Assembly (NCBI RefSeq): GCF_964199755.1
Contig: NW_027435990.1
Coordinates: 124,001 to 188,000, forward strand
Reading direction: 5' to 3'
Source of the DNA: Larus michahellis
Taxonomy: Eukaryota > Chordata > Aves > Charadriiformes > Laridae
Length of the DNA stretch: 64,000 bases
A program made the position numbers and the translations under genes. The notes under the pieces are model-generated. The model was given only the letters and a program-made list of their open reading frames with translations, searched no databases and had not been told where the DNA came from. How positions within the stretch are numbered: position 1 is the first letter of the stretch; each line of letters opens with the position of its first letter. This document shows positions 14,176-29,400 of this stretch, in pieces.

Positions 14176-14721
14176 AGGACAGCAGAGAGGCCGAGGACAG
14201 GGACGCCGGGGGGGGGGGAGCCCCAAAATGAGGGTTGGGAGGGAAATTGGGGAGAGGCCCCTCCCCCCCCCCCCGGGAGACCCCAAATGTGGGCACTTGG
14301 GGGTTCCCCCGTGTGGGGGAGGGGGGCTGAAGGGGGAGGTTTGGGGGGGGCCAAAGGGGGCACATTTTGGGGGGGGGGGACCTGAAGGACCGGGGGGGGG
14401 GGTGGCAAATGTGGATCTAGCGATGTCCCCGGATGGGGGGCCCCCCCCCTTGTCCTCGAGCTGGTGATGTTTGGGGGTCCCCAATGGATGGGGGGGGGTC
14501 TCCAGTAGATAAGGGGGCTTACCCAATAGATGGGGGGGGCCCTGAAAGGGGGGGACATTCAGACTCCCCAACAAGGGAGATACGGTGGACCCCAAAGGAC
14601 GGGGGCGGGGGGGTCCCCAAAGGATGGGGGCGGGGGGGGGGGGATGTCCCCAAACCAGGGATTTCAGCCTCCCGGGATGGGGAAGGGGGGGCTCACCCCC
14701 AATGCCCCTCTCCCCCCCCCA

Positions 14722-17700
14722 CTAAAAGAGGGGCGCGCGGTACCCCCGGGGCGCCCCATACCTGGGCGCCAGGGCCCCGGCGTAGCTGAGCGAGTGGGGC
14801 AGGCCGGGGGGGTCACGGCGTCGGGGGGGGGGAGCCCAGGCCGGGCCGGGGGGCGGCGGCGGCAGGCGGGGGGGGGCGGCCGGGGGGGCCCCCGTGTGCC
14901 GCAGGTACCAGTCCCGCAGCCCCTCCAGCGCCAGCCATTTCTGGCTGCGACGCTGCTCGGCGGAGGGGGGGCCCCCCCGGCCCCTGGCGGCCTCGGGGAG
15001 GGGGTTGTTTTCGGGGGGGCCCCCCCAGTCGATCAAAGCCTCCGAGCTGTTGCTGCGGCGGGTGCGGGGGGCCGGCGGGGGGGGACCGGGCGCCGGGGGC
15101 CCCCCCAGCTGTGAGTCCTGGCTGCCTGACCAAGGCCGGGGGGGCAACCCCGGCGCCTCAGGGCTGGGGAAAATTTGGGGGGGGGGACACACACAACATA
15201 GGGGGTGAGAGGGTCCCCCCAAAGCCCCCTGCACACACACCCCCCTTCCCCCCCGCTCCCCACACCCTGCGATTGCCCCATGCCCCCCCCCCAAATTGCT
15301 CTCAGGACCAATGACTGTGTCCCCCCCCCCTTTGCCCCTCCCAGCCCCCCCCAAAGGCTCACCGGCAGAGGGGGGGCCCGCGGGCACAGGGGCTACGGGC
15401 CAGGACGGGGGTGGCCGGGACGCTGCGACCTTCGAAGCTGGAAGCGCTGCGGGGCAGGGTCCGCACCGGGCTGGGGGGGGCCACGGCACCCTGTCAAGGT
15501 TGGGGGGGGGGGGGTGGGGCAGGGCGTGGACCCCCCTCAAGGGCGTTTGGGGTGGGGGGGAGGGTGTAAGATTTTGGGGGGATGGGGAAAGGGGGACACA
15601 CGCTCACCTGGCTGGGCTGGCGAGGGAGCTGCGGCGGCCGGCTCCCCCCACGGCGGGGTCGGGGGCCCAGGGAGGGCGACGGTCGGGGCTGTCGGATGCG
15701 GCCCGGGGGGGCGAAGGGCGGCTGGTTCCGCCTGGGGGGGGTTTGGCGGGGGGGGGAAGCCCCGGCAGGGCCCCTGCGAGAGGGTACGGGGTAGGACCCA
15801 GGCGTCCGGGGAGACCCCGGGGTCGGGGTGGGGGGGGGGTGGGGGTGTCCCAGGCATCCGGGTGTCCCCCCCCCACCGCACCGGGGGGGCCCAGGCACCT
15901 GGCACTCACCGTTCTCCAGCGCCGGGAGGTCGCAGAGGGACCCGTTTTCATCTGGGGGAGTCGAAGCCAGGCGAGGGGGGTTAGTGCTGCCCCCCCCCCC
16001 CCCCCCCGCCCAGGACCCCCCCCGTGCAGCCCCCCGCCCCAGGACAGGCCCACCCCTTCCCGGTGCCCTGGGGACACTCCGTCGCCCCCCATGTGACACC
16101 CCCCCGTGTCCCCCCCCAGCGCTACGGTGACTCTGTGCCCCCCTCCCCAGTACTCTGGGGACCCCCAGTTTTCCGCCCCCCAGCACTAAAGACCCCCCGG
16201 TCCCCTTGACTCTCTCCCAGGTGCTCTGGGGACCCCGTATCCCCCTCCCCGCTGGGCTCCGGGGACCCCCCGGCTCCACTGCCCGGTGCTGCGGGGATCT
16301 CCCGTGTCGTGTGTGTCCCCCCCCCCCCCCTGCCCCGCGGTGCTCACCGTGGGCGGCCGCGCCGAGCTGGGCGCGGAGCTGCCGGAGCCGCTGGGCCGCC
16401 TCGGCCTGCAGGCGCTGCCGGCGCCGCCGCTGCTCCGGAGGTAGTCCCGGGGCGGCCGCCAAGCGCCGAGCGGCCTCCACCACCTGCAGCTGCACCGCCA
16501 CCTCCCGCCGGGCCGCCCGCGCCGCCTGCGGGAGCCGGGACCGGGCACGGCGGGGCCGGGACGGGCCGCCGTACGGCGAAAGACAGGCCGGGGGTGGGGG
16601 CCGCCATTGGGGGTACGGGGGCCGCCATTGGGGTACGGGGGCCGCGAGGGGTCAGTGGGGGTACGGGGGCCGCCGTGGGACACACAGGTTACGGGGGCCG
16701 CCATAGGGATGTGGGGGCCGCCATTGGGGGTACGGGGGCCGCCATTAGGGGTACGGGGGCCGCCATTGGGGGTACGGGGGCCGCGAGGGGTCAGTGAGGG
16801 TACGGGGGCCGCCGTGGGACACACAGGTTACGGGGACCGCCATAGGGATGTGGGGGCCGCCATTGGGGATACGGGGGCCGCCATTGCAGTACGGGGGCCG
16901 CGAGGGGTCAGTGAGGCTACGGGGGCCGCCGTGGGACATAAAGGGTACAGGGGCCGCCATAGGGGTACGGGGGCCGCCATTAGGGGTACGGGGGCCGCGA
17001 GGGGTCAGTGGGGGTACGGGGGCCGCCGTGGGACAGACAGGTTACGGGGGCCGCCATAGGGATGTGGGGGCCGCCATTGAGGATACGGGGGCCGCCATTG
17101 GGGTACGGGGGCCGCGAGGGGTCAGTGGAGGTACGGGGGCCGCCGTGGGACATAAAGGGTACAGGGACCGCCATAGGGGTACGGGGGCCGCGAGGGGTCA
17201 GTGGGGGTACGGGGGCCGCCGTGGGACACACAGGTTACGGGGGCCGCCATAGGGATGTGGGGGCCGCCATTGGGGATACGGGGGCCGCCATTGGGGTACG
17301 GGGGCCGCGAGGAGTCAGTGGAGGTACAGGGGCCGCCGTGGGACACAGAGGGTACGGGGGCCGCCATAGGGATGTGGGGGCCGCCATTAGGGGTACGGGG
17401 GCCGCCATTGGGGATACGGGGGCCGCCATTAGGGGTACGGGGGCCGCGAGGGGTCAGTGAGGATACGGGGGCCGCCGTGGGACACACAGGTTACGGGGAC
17501 CGCCATAGGGATGTGGGGGCCGCCATTGGGGATACGGGGGCCGCCATTGCAGTACGGGGGCCGCGAGGGGTCAGTGAGGCTACGGGGGCCGCCGTGGGAC
17601 ATAAAAGATACAGGGGCCGCCATAGGGGTACGGGGGCCGCCATTAGGGGTACGGGGGCCGCGAGGGGTCAGTGGGGGTACGGGGGCCGCCGTGGGACAGA

Positions 17701-19195
17701 CAGGTTACGGGGGCCGCCATAGGGATGTGGGGGCCGCCATTGAGGATACGGGGGCCGCCATTGGGGTACGGGGGCCGCGAGGGGTCAGTGGAGGTACGGG
17801 GGCCGCCGTGGGACATAAAGGGTACAGGGGCCGCCATAGGGGTACGGGGGCCGCCATTAGGGGTGCGGGGGCCGCGAGGGGTCAGTGGGGGTACGGGGGC
17901 CGCCGTGGGACACACAGGTTACGGGGGCCGCCATAGGGATGTGGGGGCCGCCATTGGGGATACGGGGGCCGCCATTGGGGTACGGGGGCCGCGAGGGGTC
18001 AGTGGAGGTACGGGGGCCGCCGTGGGACACAGAGGGTACGGGGGCCGCCATAGGGATGTGGGGGCCGCCATTAGGGGTACGGGGGCCGCCATTGGGGTAC
18101 GGGGGCCGCTGGTGGACATACAGGGGGGTCACGGGACCCAAGTGAGATGCGGGATTGTGGCAGGGACCCTGGACGGGAGGGGAAGACATTTCGGGGCACC
18201 CCCCACCCCCCCTGACCCTCATTCTCCCTCTCCCCCTTTCCGCCCCCCCCATTCTCCCCTGCCTACCTCAGGGAGGGGTCCCCGGGGGGGTCCCCCGGCC
18301 CGGCGGCGCGGGGGGGGCTGGGGCCTCTCGCCGGGCTCCAGGGGGTACTCGGGGGGCAGCTTCCCCGTCAGCTCCTGCGCACAGCGAGGGGGGGGGGGGG
18401 CGATGGGGGGCTGGGGGGGCGGGGGGGTGCCTCCAGGAGGGGAGGGGAGGGCTTTGGCAAGGGGAGGGCTGCGGGGGGGGGGGGGCTATGGGGGGGGGGG
18501 GGGGATGAGGGGGGCCATGGTGGGGCGGGGCAGGGCTATGGGGTGGGGGGGCTGTGGCGGTTCTGTGGGGTGTCTATGGGGGTCCCAGAGGGCTGTGTGG
18601 GGTCCTGGGGTGGGGGGGGAAACCCTGGGGGTCGGGGGTGAGTCAGGGTGGCCGGGAGGGGGAGGGGGGGGGGCAGGACACGGGACCCTGGGGGGGGGGG
18701 GGGTGGTGGGTGTGGGGGGGGGGTGTAGGGGGTGAGGAGGGGTCAGAGGTCAGGGGTCAGGGGTGACTCACGGCCTCCTGCAGGCAGAGGCGGCGCAGCT
18801 CCCGCAGGCGCAGGCCCAGGGCCTGGCGCAGCCCCCGCTGCCGCTCCCGCAGCTCCTGCAGCCGCCCCGCCGGCGCCCCTGGGGGCAGGGGGCAGAGGTC
18901 AGGGGTCAGGGGTCAGCGGGGGGGGGGGGGGCAGAGGTTGGGGGGCTCGGAGGGCGGAAGCACCGGGGGGCGGGGGTCAGGGGTCACCAGGGGTCAGGGG
19001 GACAGAAACGAGGGTCACGGCGGGGGGTGGGGGTGGGGGGAGAAGGGGACACCGTGGGGTCAGAGGGCACCGGGGGGCTGCGGCGGAGGGGGGGGGGGTG
19101 TGGGGGGGGGGGTCAGGGGGTCAGAGGTCAAGGGTCGCCGTACCTGCAGGGCTGTAGGTGGGGGCCGGGGGGATGATGTGGCCCCTCAGCTCCAT
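14722..19195 (-). CDS. CCDC120: Coiled-coil protein CCDC120
   Basis: In mammals a cytohesin- and ninein-binding scaffold at centrosome and cortex; that role is family knowledge. Eight coding exons: 19195-19144, 18878-18772, 18374-18267, 16525-16348, 15951-15910, 15773-15608, 15470-15363, 15163-14722; all phases join, giving 400 aa against about 630 in human. Landmarks: N-terminus MELRGHIIPPAPTYSPAG; first coiled coil with RERQRGLRQALGLRLRELRRLCLQEAEL; PPEYPLEPGERPQ; second coil VVEAARRLAAAPGLPPEQRRRRQRLQAEA; LPRSASSFEGRSVPATPVL; WSGSQDSQ; TRRSNSSEAL; and the conserved C-terminal block WLALEGLRDWYLRHTG. The length difference is mainly in the low-complexity C-terminal half. It is divergent from TFE3, as in mammals. 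The 1.8-kb intron between exons 3 and 4 holds a large minisatellite. Confidence 0.9.
16588..18125. repeat. Higher-order GCCGCCAT minisatellite in CCDC120 intron
   Basis: About 1.5 kb of tandem repeats. The base unit is about 22 bp, TACGGGGGCCGCCATTGGGG, with variants ending in CGAGGGGTCAGTG, CGTGGGACACACAGG and CATAGGGATGTGG. These variants follow a fixed order that recurs with a higher-order period of about 661 bp: the segment at 16827 repeats at 17488, and that at 17038 repeats at 17700. GGCCGCCAT occurs about 35 times. Open frames on both strands across this array are a by-product of a stop-poor unit. Confidence 0.92.
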
Positions 19196-20558
19196 CTCCG
19201 GGCCGCCGCGGGGTCGGCACCCATCGGCCCCCAGCGCTGCGGGGAGACGGGGGTGTCCGGCGGGGGGCACCCAGGCGTCCGGTGACCCCCCACACCCCTG
19301 AGACACCGGGGGGGGACCTGGGCGTCCGGTCAGGGGTCAGGGGTCAGGTCGATCCCTTCCCCCCCCCCCCCCCCCCCCCAACCCGGACCCACTTCCCAGC
19401 TTTTCCTCCCGCTTCCGCCTCCCCGGCCCCTCCCCCGGCCACCCGGGGCCTCCCCTCCACCCCCCCCCCCCAACCCCCCCACACCCCCCAACCCCAAAGG
19501 GACCCAGGCGTCTGGGGGTCCCCCCCCCCCTCCCTGTGGCACCCAGGTGTCCGGGGATTTTCCCCCTCCCACCCAAAAAAAAAAAGGGGGCCCAGGCGGC
19601 CGGGTGCCGCTCAGCCCCCACGGGCCCCACGGTTGGGGGGGGGTGGGGTGGTGGTGAGAAGGGCTCGGACACCTGGGTCCCACCTGGGGGGTCCAGCCCC
19701 TCCCCTCCCCCCCCCTTCCAACCCCCTGTTTCCCACAATGCCCCGGCGCAGCCCCCCCCCCCCCCACCATCCGCCCCTTACCTTAACCCAGGGGGTGTCG
19801 TGGCCGCGGGGGGGCTCCCGCCACCCACTCGGCTGGGTGCGACCCAGGCGTTTCGGGGGGTGTGTGTGGGGGGGGGGGGGGGGGGGGTTCAGCCCCACAA
19901 CCTCCCTCCCCGGGGGACCCAGGCGTCCGGGCAGCCCCTCTCCCCCCACCCAACCAACACCCCCCCCCCGCCCCCCGCCCCGCTGACCCCCGGCGGGGGG
20001 GACACCCAGGCGTCCGGGCGCAGGGAGGGTCTCGCACCCCCCCCCCCCAAAAAAAAAGGGACCCAGGCACGGCCGGGCGGGGGAGCGCGGGGCCTTCCCG
20101 GGGACCCAGGCGTCCGGGCGGGTGTCGGGGTCCCCCCTGCTTTCCCCCCCCCCCCCAACACACACCCTGTGATGTCACTTCCTGCCAGCTCCCCCTCCCC
20201 CCATCGTCCGGCGCTTCCTCCCTAAGAGACCCCCCCCGAGCAGGGCACCAGGACCCCCCCCCCGGACCCATAGGGAACCCCCCCGACACCCCTCGGCCTC
20301 TGGAGTGACACCCAGGCCCCCCCCCCATCCCGCCGCCCCACGGCGGCCCCCAGCCCCACAGCCCTCGCGAGGCCTCGGGGAGCCCCAGACCCACCGCAAT
20401 TCGCAGCCCCCCCCTGCCCCATATCCCCCCCGACCCCCAGCCCCGTAGGGCCCCCCCCGGCCCCATAGCAGCTCCCTGAGCCCCACGGTCGCCCCCCCCG
20501 CCCCCCCCCAGCCCCATAGGGAGCCCCTGAGCGGCGCCGTGGGGCGTGGGGGGCGGCG
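19196..20558. promoter_or_regulatory. Intergenic segment between divergent CCDC120 and TFE3
   Basis: No coding exon is supported. It must hold both promoters and any noncoding first exons. It is dominated by C runs and by at least eight copies of the dispersed GGGACCCAGGCGTCCGGG-type motif (for example near 19500, 19541, 19916, 20005 and 20100). A plus-strand run of AAAAAAAAAAA lies near 19567. The 250 bp before the TFE3 ATG is C-rich with GC boxes. Confidence 0.45.
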
Positions 20559-25119
<4,561 letters not shown>

Positions 25120-25793
25120 GCGCCGCCCGCGCTGCCCCTTTAAGGACCCCGGGGCATGGCCCTTTTAAGGACCCCCTCCCACCGCATGGCCCCCTTGAGG
25201 CCCCCCCACCCCAACACCCCCCCGTGGCTGTTTCAGGTGGGCCCCACAGGGCGCTGTTTTAAGGCTCTTAAAACGGGGGAGCCCCGTTTAAAGGCGGCAC
25301 CGACCTTTCGGGTGCCCCCACGGCGTTGCCCTTTTAAGATGCCCGGTGGGTGGACCCGTCCTTTAGGGCCTTTGTCTGGGCATGGCCCTTTTAAGGCGGT
25401 CCCACCCTGTGGCCGTTTTAAGGCGCTGGCGTGGGGCCCGCTGGGGTGTGGCCCTTTTAAGGTGTTTCTCCAGCCCCGCCCCCAGGGGAAAGCCCCGCCC
25501 CTCAGGGAAGCCCCGCCCCTCGGAGAGGCCCCGCCCCCCCCGGCTGGCCCCACCCCTTCCCCGCTCTCCTCCAATCAGGGGGCTCCTGGGGGCTGGGCCC
25601 TCAGGTGTGAAGCCCCGCCCCTTCCCCTGCTGTCACTCACACAGGCCCCGCCCACCCACTGCACTAACGCCCCGCCCTCTTTTAGAGGCCCCGCCCACCG
25701 GTCCCCACTTAAAGGGGCCGCCCCCCCCCCCCCCCCCCCTTTTTTCCTCGCCATCCCCCAATTTTGTACGGAAACCGCCAGATGGGAAATAAA
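25120..25793 (+). promoter_or_regulatory. TFE3 3' UTR with CArG-like repeats and poly(A) signal
   Basis: The 3' UTR ends at AATAAA, 25788-25793. It repeatedly contains CCCTTTTAAGG-like blocks; three are perfect CArG boxes CCTTTTAAGG (25161-25170, 25387-25396, 25453-25462). The second half repeats AAGCCCCGCCCCTC units. Confidence 0.65.
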
Positions 25794-25814
25794 CGTTTGT
25801 TAATGAGGAGCCAC

Positions 25815-26340
25815 CCAGTGCTGGGGGTGGGGCCTGTGGAGCCGGGGTTGCGGGGGGGCGGGAGGCTTATGGCACCTCTATAGGCCCTGTAGCACCCAGG
25901 AGGACCTATAGAGCTGGGGGGGTCACTATGGGGCCTGTAAAATCTGGGGGGGGGGGCCTATGGATCCTACAGAACCAGGGGGGAGGGGAGTCTGTATGGG
26001 GCCTGGAGAGCTGGGGGGGGTCGCTATGAGGCCTGTAAAATCTGGGGGGGGGCCTATGGCTCCTATAGGACCAGGGAGGTCCCCGTTGTCCCTATAGGAC
26101 CAAGTGTTCCTATAGGACCTATAGTCCCCAAAGGCTCTCTACGGCATCTATAGAACGAGGGGGGTCCCCATGGAATCTATAGTGCTGGGGGACAGCCCAG
26201 GAGCCCCATAGCACGCGGGGGGGGGGGCGGGCTGTATGGTGCCCTAGGGGCCCTATAGCGACCACAGGCGCCCGCCGCGCCGGAACTGTCTCTATGGTTC
26301 CCCAGCAGGGCCGTTCTGGCCGCCGAGGCGGACCCGAGCT
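25815..26340. repeat. CTATAG-rich intergenic repeat between TFE3 and GRIPAP1
   Basis: Degenerate units of 30-60 bp built from CCTATAGGACC, GGGGCCTGTAAAATCTGG and ACCTATAGAGCTGGGG. No exon is supported. Confidence 0.6.
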
Positions 26341-26447
26341 CTATGGTGTCGGCGTGACATCACTTCCGCGTCTCCGCTTCTCCCCGCCGGCCGGCCAGAG
26401 AGTCCACTTCCGGCCCCGCCCCGCGGGGGTCCTCCCGCGCCGCCAAG
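26340..26447 (+). promoter_or_regulatory. GRIPAP1 promoter
   Basis: Short CpG-rich promoter with two ETS-type ACTTCCG sites (ATCACTTCCGCG near 26358, CACTTCCGGCC near 26404) and a GC box. The start codon lies in CAAGATGGCGC, a common YY1-type initiator context. Confidence 0.5.
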
Positions 26448-29400
26448 ATGGCGCAGGCCCTGTCGGCCGAGGAGTTCCAGCGGCTGCAGGTGGGTCGGGC
26501 CCGGGGCCGGGGGCTCTGGGGCCGCCTCTCCTCCCCCTGCGCCCTCCCCGAGCTCACCGCGCTCCCCTCCTCTCCCAGGCGCAGCTGCTGGAGCTGCGGA
26601 CGGAGAACTACCGCCTCTCGGACGAGCTGCGGAAGAACGGCGCCGGTACGGAGGTGGGGTGGGATTGGGGGCGGGGGGGGGGCCCGGGAGCGGGGGGGGC
26701 CCTTCCCTGACCTCCCGTGTTCGTGTCCCCCCGCCAGAGCTCTCGGGGCTGCGGCAGCGGGTGCAGGCGCTGGACAAAGACCTGACCAAAGCCAACAAGG
26801 TGAGGGGGTCCCCGGGTCTGGGCTGTGACCGGCCCCCCCCGGCCCCGCTGTGACAGACATGACATCCCCCCCCCCCCCCCCCGTTGTGTTGTAGGCTCTC
26901 AGCAAGAGTAAGAAAGCGCAGGTGGGTGCTGGGGGGGTCTCTGTGTGTCCTGGGGTGTCTCTGTGGGTGCTGAGGGGCTCCGGGGGGGGGTCTCTGTGGG
27001 TCTTGGGGTGTCTCTGTGGGTGCTGAGGGGCTCCGGGGGGGGTCTCTGTGGGTCTTGGGGTGTCTCGTGGGTGCTGGGGGGTTCCGGGGGGGTCTCTGTG
27101 GGTCCTGGGGGGTGTCTCTGGGTGCTGAGGGGCTCCGGGGGGGTCTCTGTGGGTCTTGGGGGGTATTTATGGGTGCTGGGGGGGTCTCTGTGGGTCCTGT
27201 GGTGTCTCTGTGGGTGCTGAGGGGCTCCGGGGGGGTCTCTGTGGGTCCTGTGGTGTTTCTGTGGGTGCTGAGGGGCTCCGGGGGGGGTCTCTGTGGGTCC
27301 TGTGGTGTTTCTGTGGGTGCTGAGGGGCTCCGGGGGGTCTCTGTGGGTCCTGTGTGGTATCTGTGGGTGCTGAGGGGCTCCGGGGGGTCTCTGTGGGTCC
27401 TGGGGGGTGTCTCTGGGTGCTGAGGGGCTCCGGGGGGGTCTCTGTGGGTCTTGGGGGTTATTTATGGGTGCTGGGGGGTTCCGGGGGAGTCTCTGTGGGT
27501 CTTGGGGTGTCTCTGTGGGTGCTGGGGGGTTTCGGGGGGGTCTCTGTGGGTCCTGAGGTGTCTCTGTGGGTGCTGAGGGGCTCCGGGGGGGGGGGTCTCT
27601 GTGGGTCCTGGGGGGTGTCTCTGGGTGCTGAGGGGCTCCGGGGGGGGTCTCTGTGGGTCCTGTGGTGTTTCTGTGGGTGCTGAGGGGCTCCGGGGGGTCT
27701 CTGTGGGTCTTGGGGGGTATCTGTGGGTGCCGAGGGGCTCCAGGGGGGGTCTCTGTGGGTCCTGGGGGGTGTCTCTGGGTGCTGGGGGATCGTGCAGGGG
27801 GAGGGTATTTCTGTGCGTCTGGGGGGCCTTGGGGGGAGGGGTGGTCTTGGGGGCTGGTCTCTGTAGGTGTTGGGGGGGGGGGGGTCCTGGAGGTACTGGG
27901 GGGGGCCCTAGAGAATCGCTTGGGATGCTGGGGGGGGATGTTTGGATGTGCTCGGGGATCCTGGAGGCTCTCTAGGGGCGCTGGGGGGGGTCTTGGGGGG
28001 GGGTATGTCCCCCTGTGAGTGCTGTCGGGGTCCCCGTGGTGGCTGCGAGGGTGCTGGGGTGGCCTAGGGGGTCTCCAGGGCTGCTGGGGGGGGGCATGGG
28101 GAGACTAGGGGGTCTGGAGGGTCCCAGGAGGTCTTGAGGGGCCCTGGGGGTGAGTTCCGTGGCATCTCTATAGGGTCCGTGTGGGTGCTGGGAGGTGCCG
28201 GGGGTCGCTGTGGGTGCAGTGGGGGGTGATTTGGGGGTTCTACAGCGGGACTTGGGGGAGTTCTGGGGGTCCCGGACACTGGACCGGTGGTGGCCCCCCC
28301 CTCCTCCCCCCTCCCCACTCCCAGGAGGTGGAGGCGCTGCTGGGGGAGACGCGGATGCTGCAGGGGAAGCTCCAGAGCCAAGAGGACGATTTCCGCCTGC
28401 AGAACAGCACCCTCCTGCGGGAACTGGCCAAGGTGGGGGTCCCAGCCCCCCCAGGGACACCAGCACCCCCTCCCCACGTCCCCCAGGCCACCCCGGGGGG
28501 GTCCCTAAAGTCACTCTGAGCCTCCTAGTGCTACCTTAGGGGTTCCTGGGGTGTTCCTTATGTCGTCCTGGGGGGGTTTGTCTCACCGGTGCAGGGCCCA
28601 GAGGTTCCCTGGGGGTCTCTGGTGTCACTTTCAGGGTCGGGGGGGGGGCTTTTGATGTCGTTTTAGAGTCCCTGAGTCCCTACAGCGGCCCCCCAATTCC
28701 TTGTGGGGGATCTTGGGGGTCTGGGGGGGTCCCATAGGTGCCTGACCTAGAGGCGGGGGGGGGGTGTGTGTGTGTGTCCCAGTTGTGTGCGCAGATCGAG
28801 GGACTGGAGGAGGAGAACCGGCGGCTGCGGCAGGGGGGGCCCCCAGGACCCCCCCGTGACCTCCCGTCGTCCGCGGACACCCCCCAGGATGGGGCCACTG
28901 GTGACAGTGGGGCCCCCCCGGCCCCTACAGATGGTGAGGGGGCACCTGGCTGGGGGGGTTGTCAGGTATCTCTGGGGGGTTTGGGAGTGCTGGGGGGGTT
29001 TGGGGGTGTTCTAGGGTACCTCCCGGGTGGTTTTGGGGTCCCCGAGGTTGGGGGGGTCGGGGGGGGGGGGCGTGTCCAGGGGGGCGTGTGTGTCCTTTTG
29101 CGCGTTATCGCTGTCTGTGGGGGGGATATGGGGCGTCTGTGGGGCGTAGAGCGCCTGGCAGGCGGATGCGGGGGCCGTGTGAGTCCCTGTGGAGCTGGGG
29201 GGGGAGTTTAGGGGGCCCTATGGGGGCTGTGGGTCTGACTCCCGCTCTCGCAGCCCCCCGGAGCCCCCCCAGGAGCTGCAGCCGGCGGAGGAGGGGGCTG
29301 GAGGCGATGTTCCCCCTGGGGAACCCCCGGCACCCACTGCCCAGGTCAGTTGGGGGGGGGTGTATGGGGTGTATAGGGGGCTGGGGGGGCTGTAGAGGAC

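Noticed and set aside
17671-18735. Long open frames (over 350 codons) across the CCDC120 intron repeat on both strands
   Set aside because: They follow the minisatellite unit in several frames at once, lack any family motif, and lie inside a well-supported intron.
26930-27800. Evenly spaced repeats resembling a CRISPR array
   Set aside because: Units are contiguous with no unique spacers, no cas genes are present, and the DNA is vertebrate intron.
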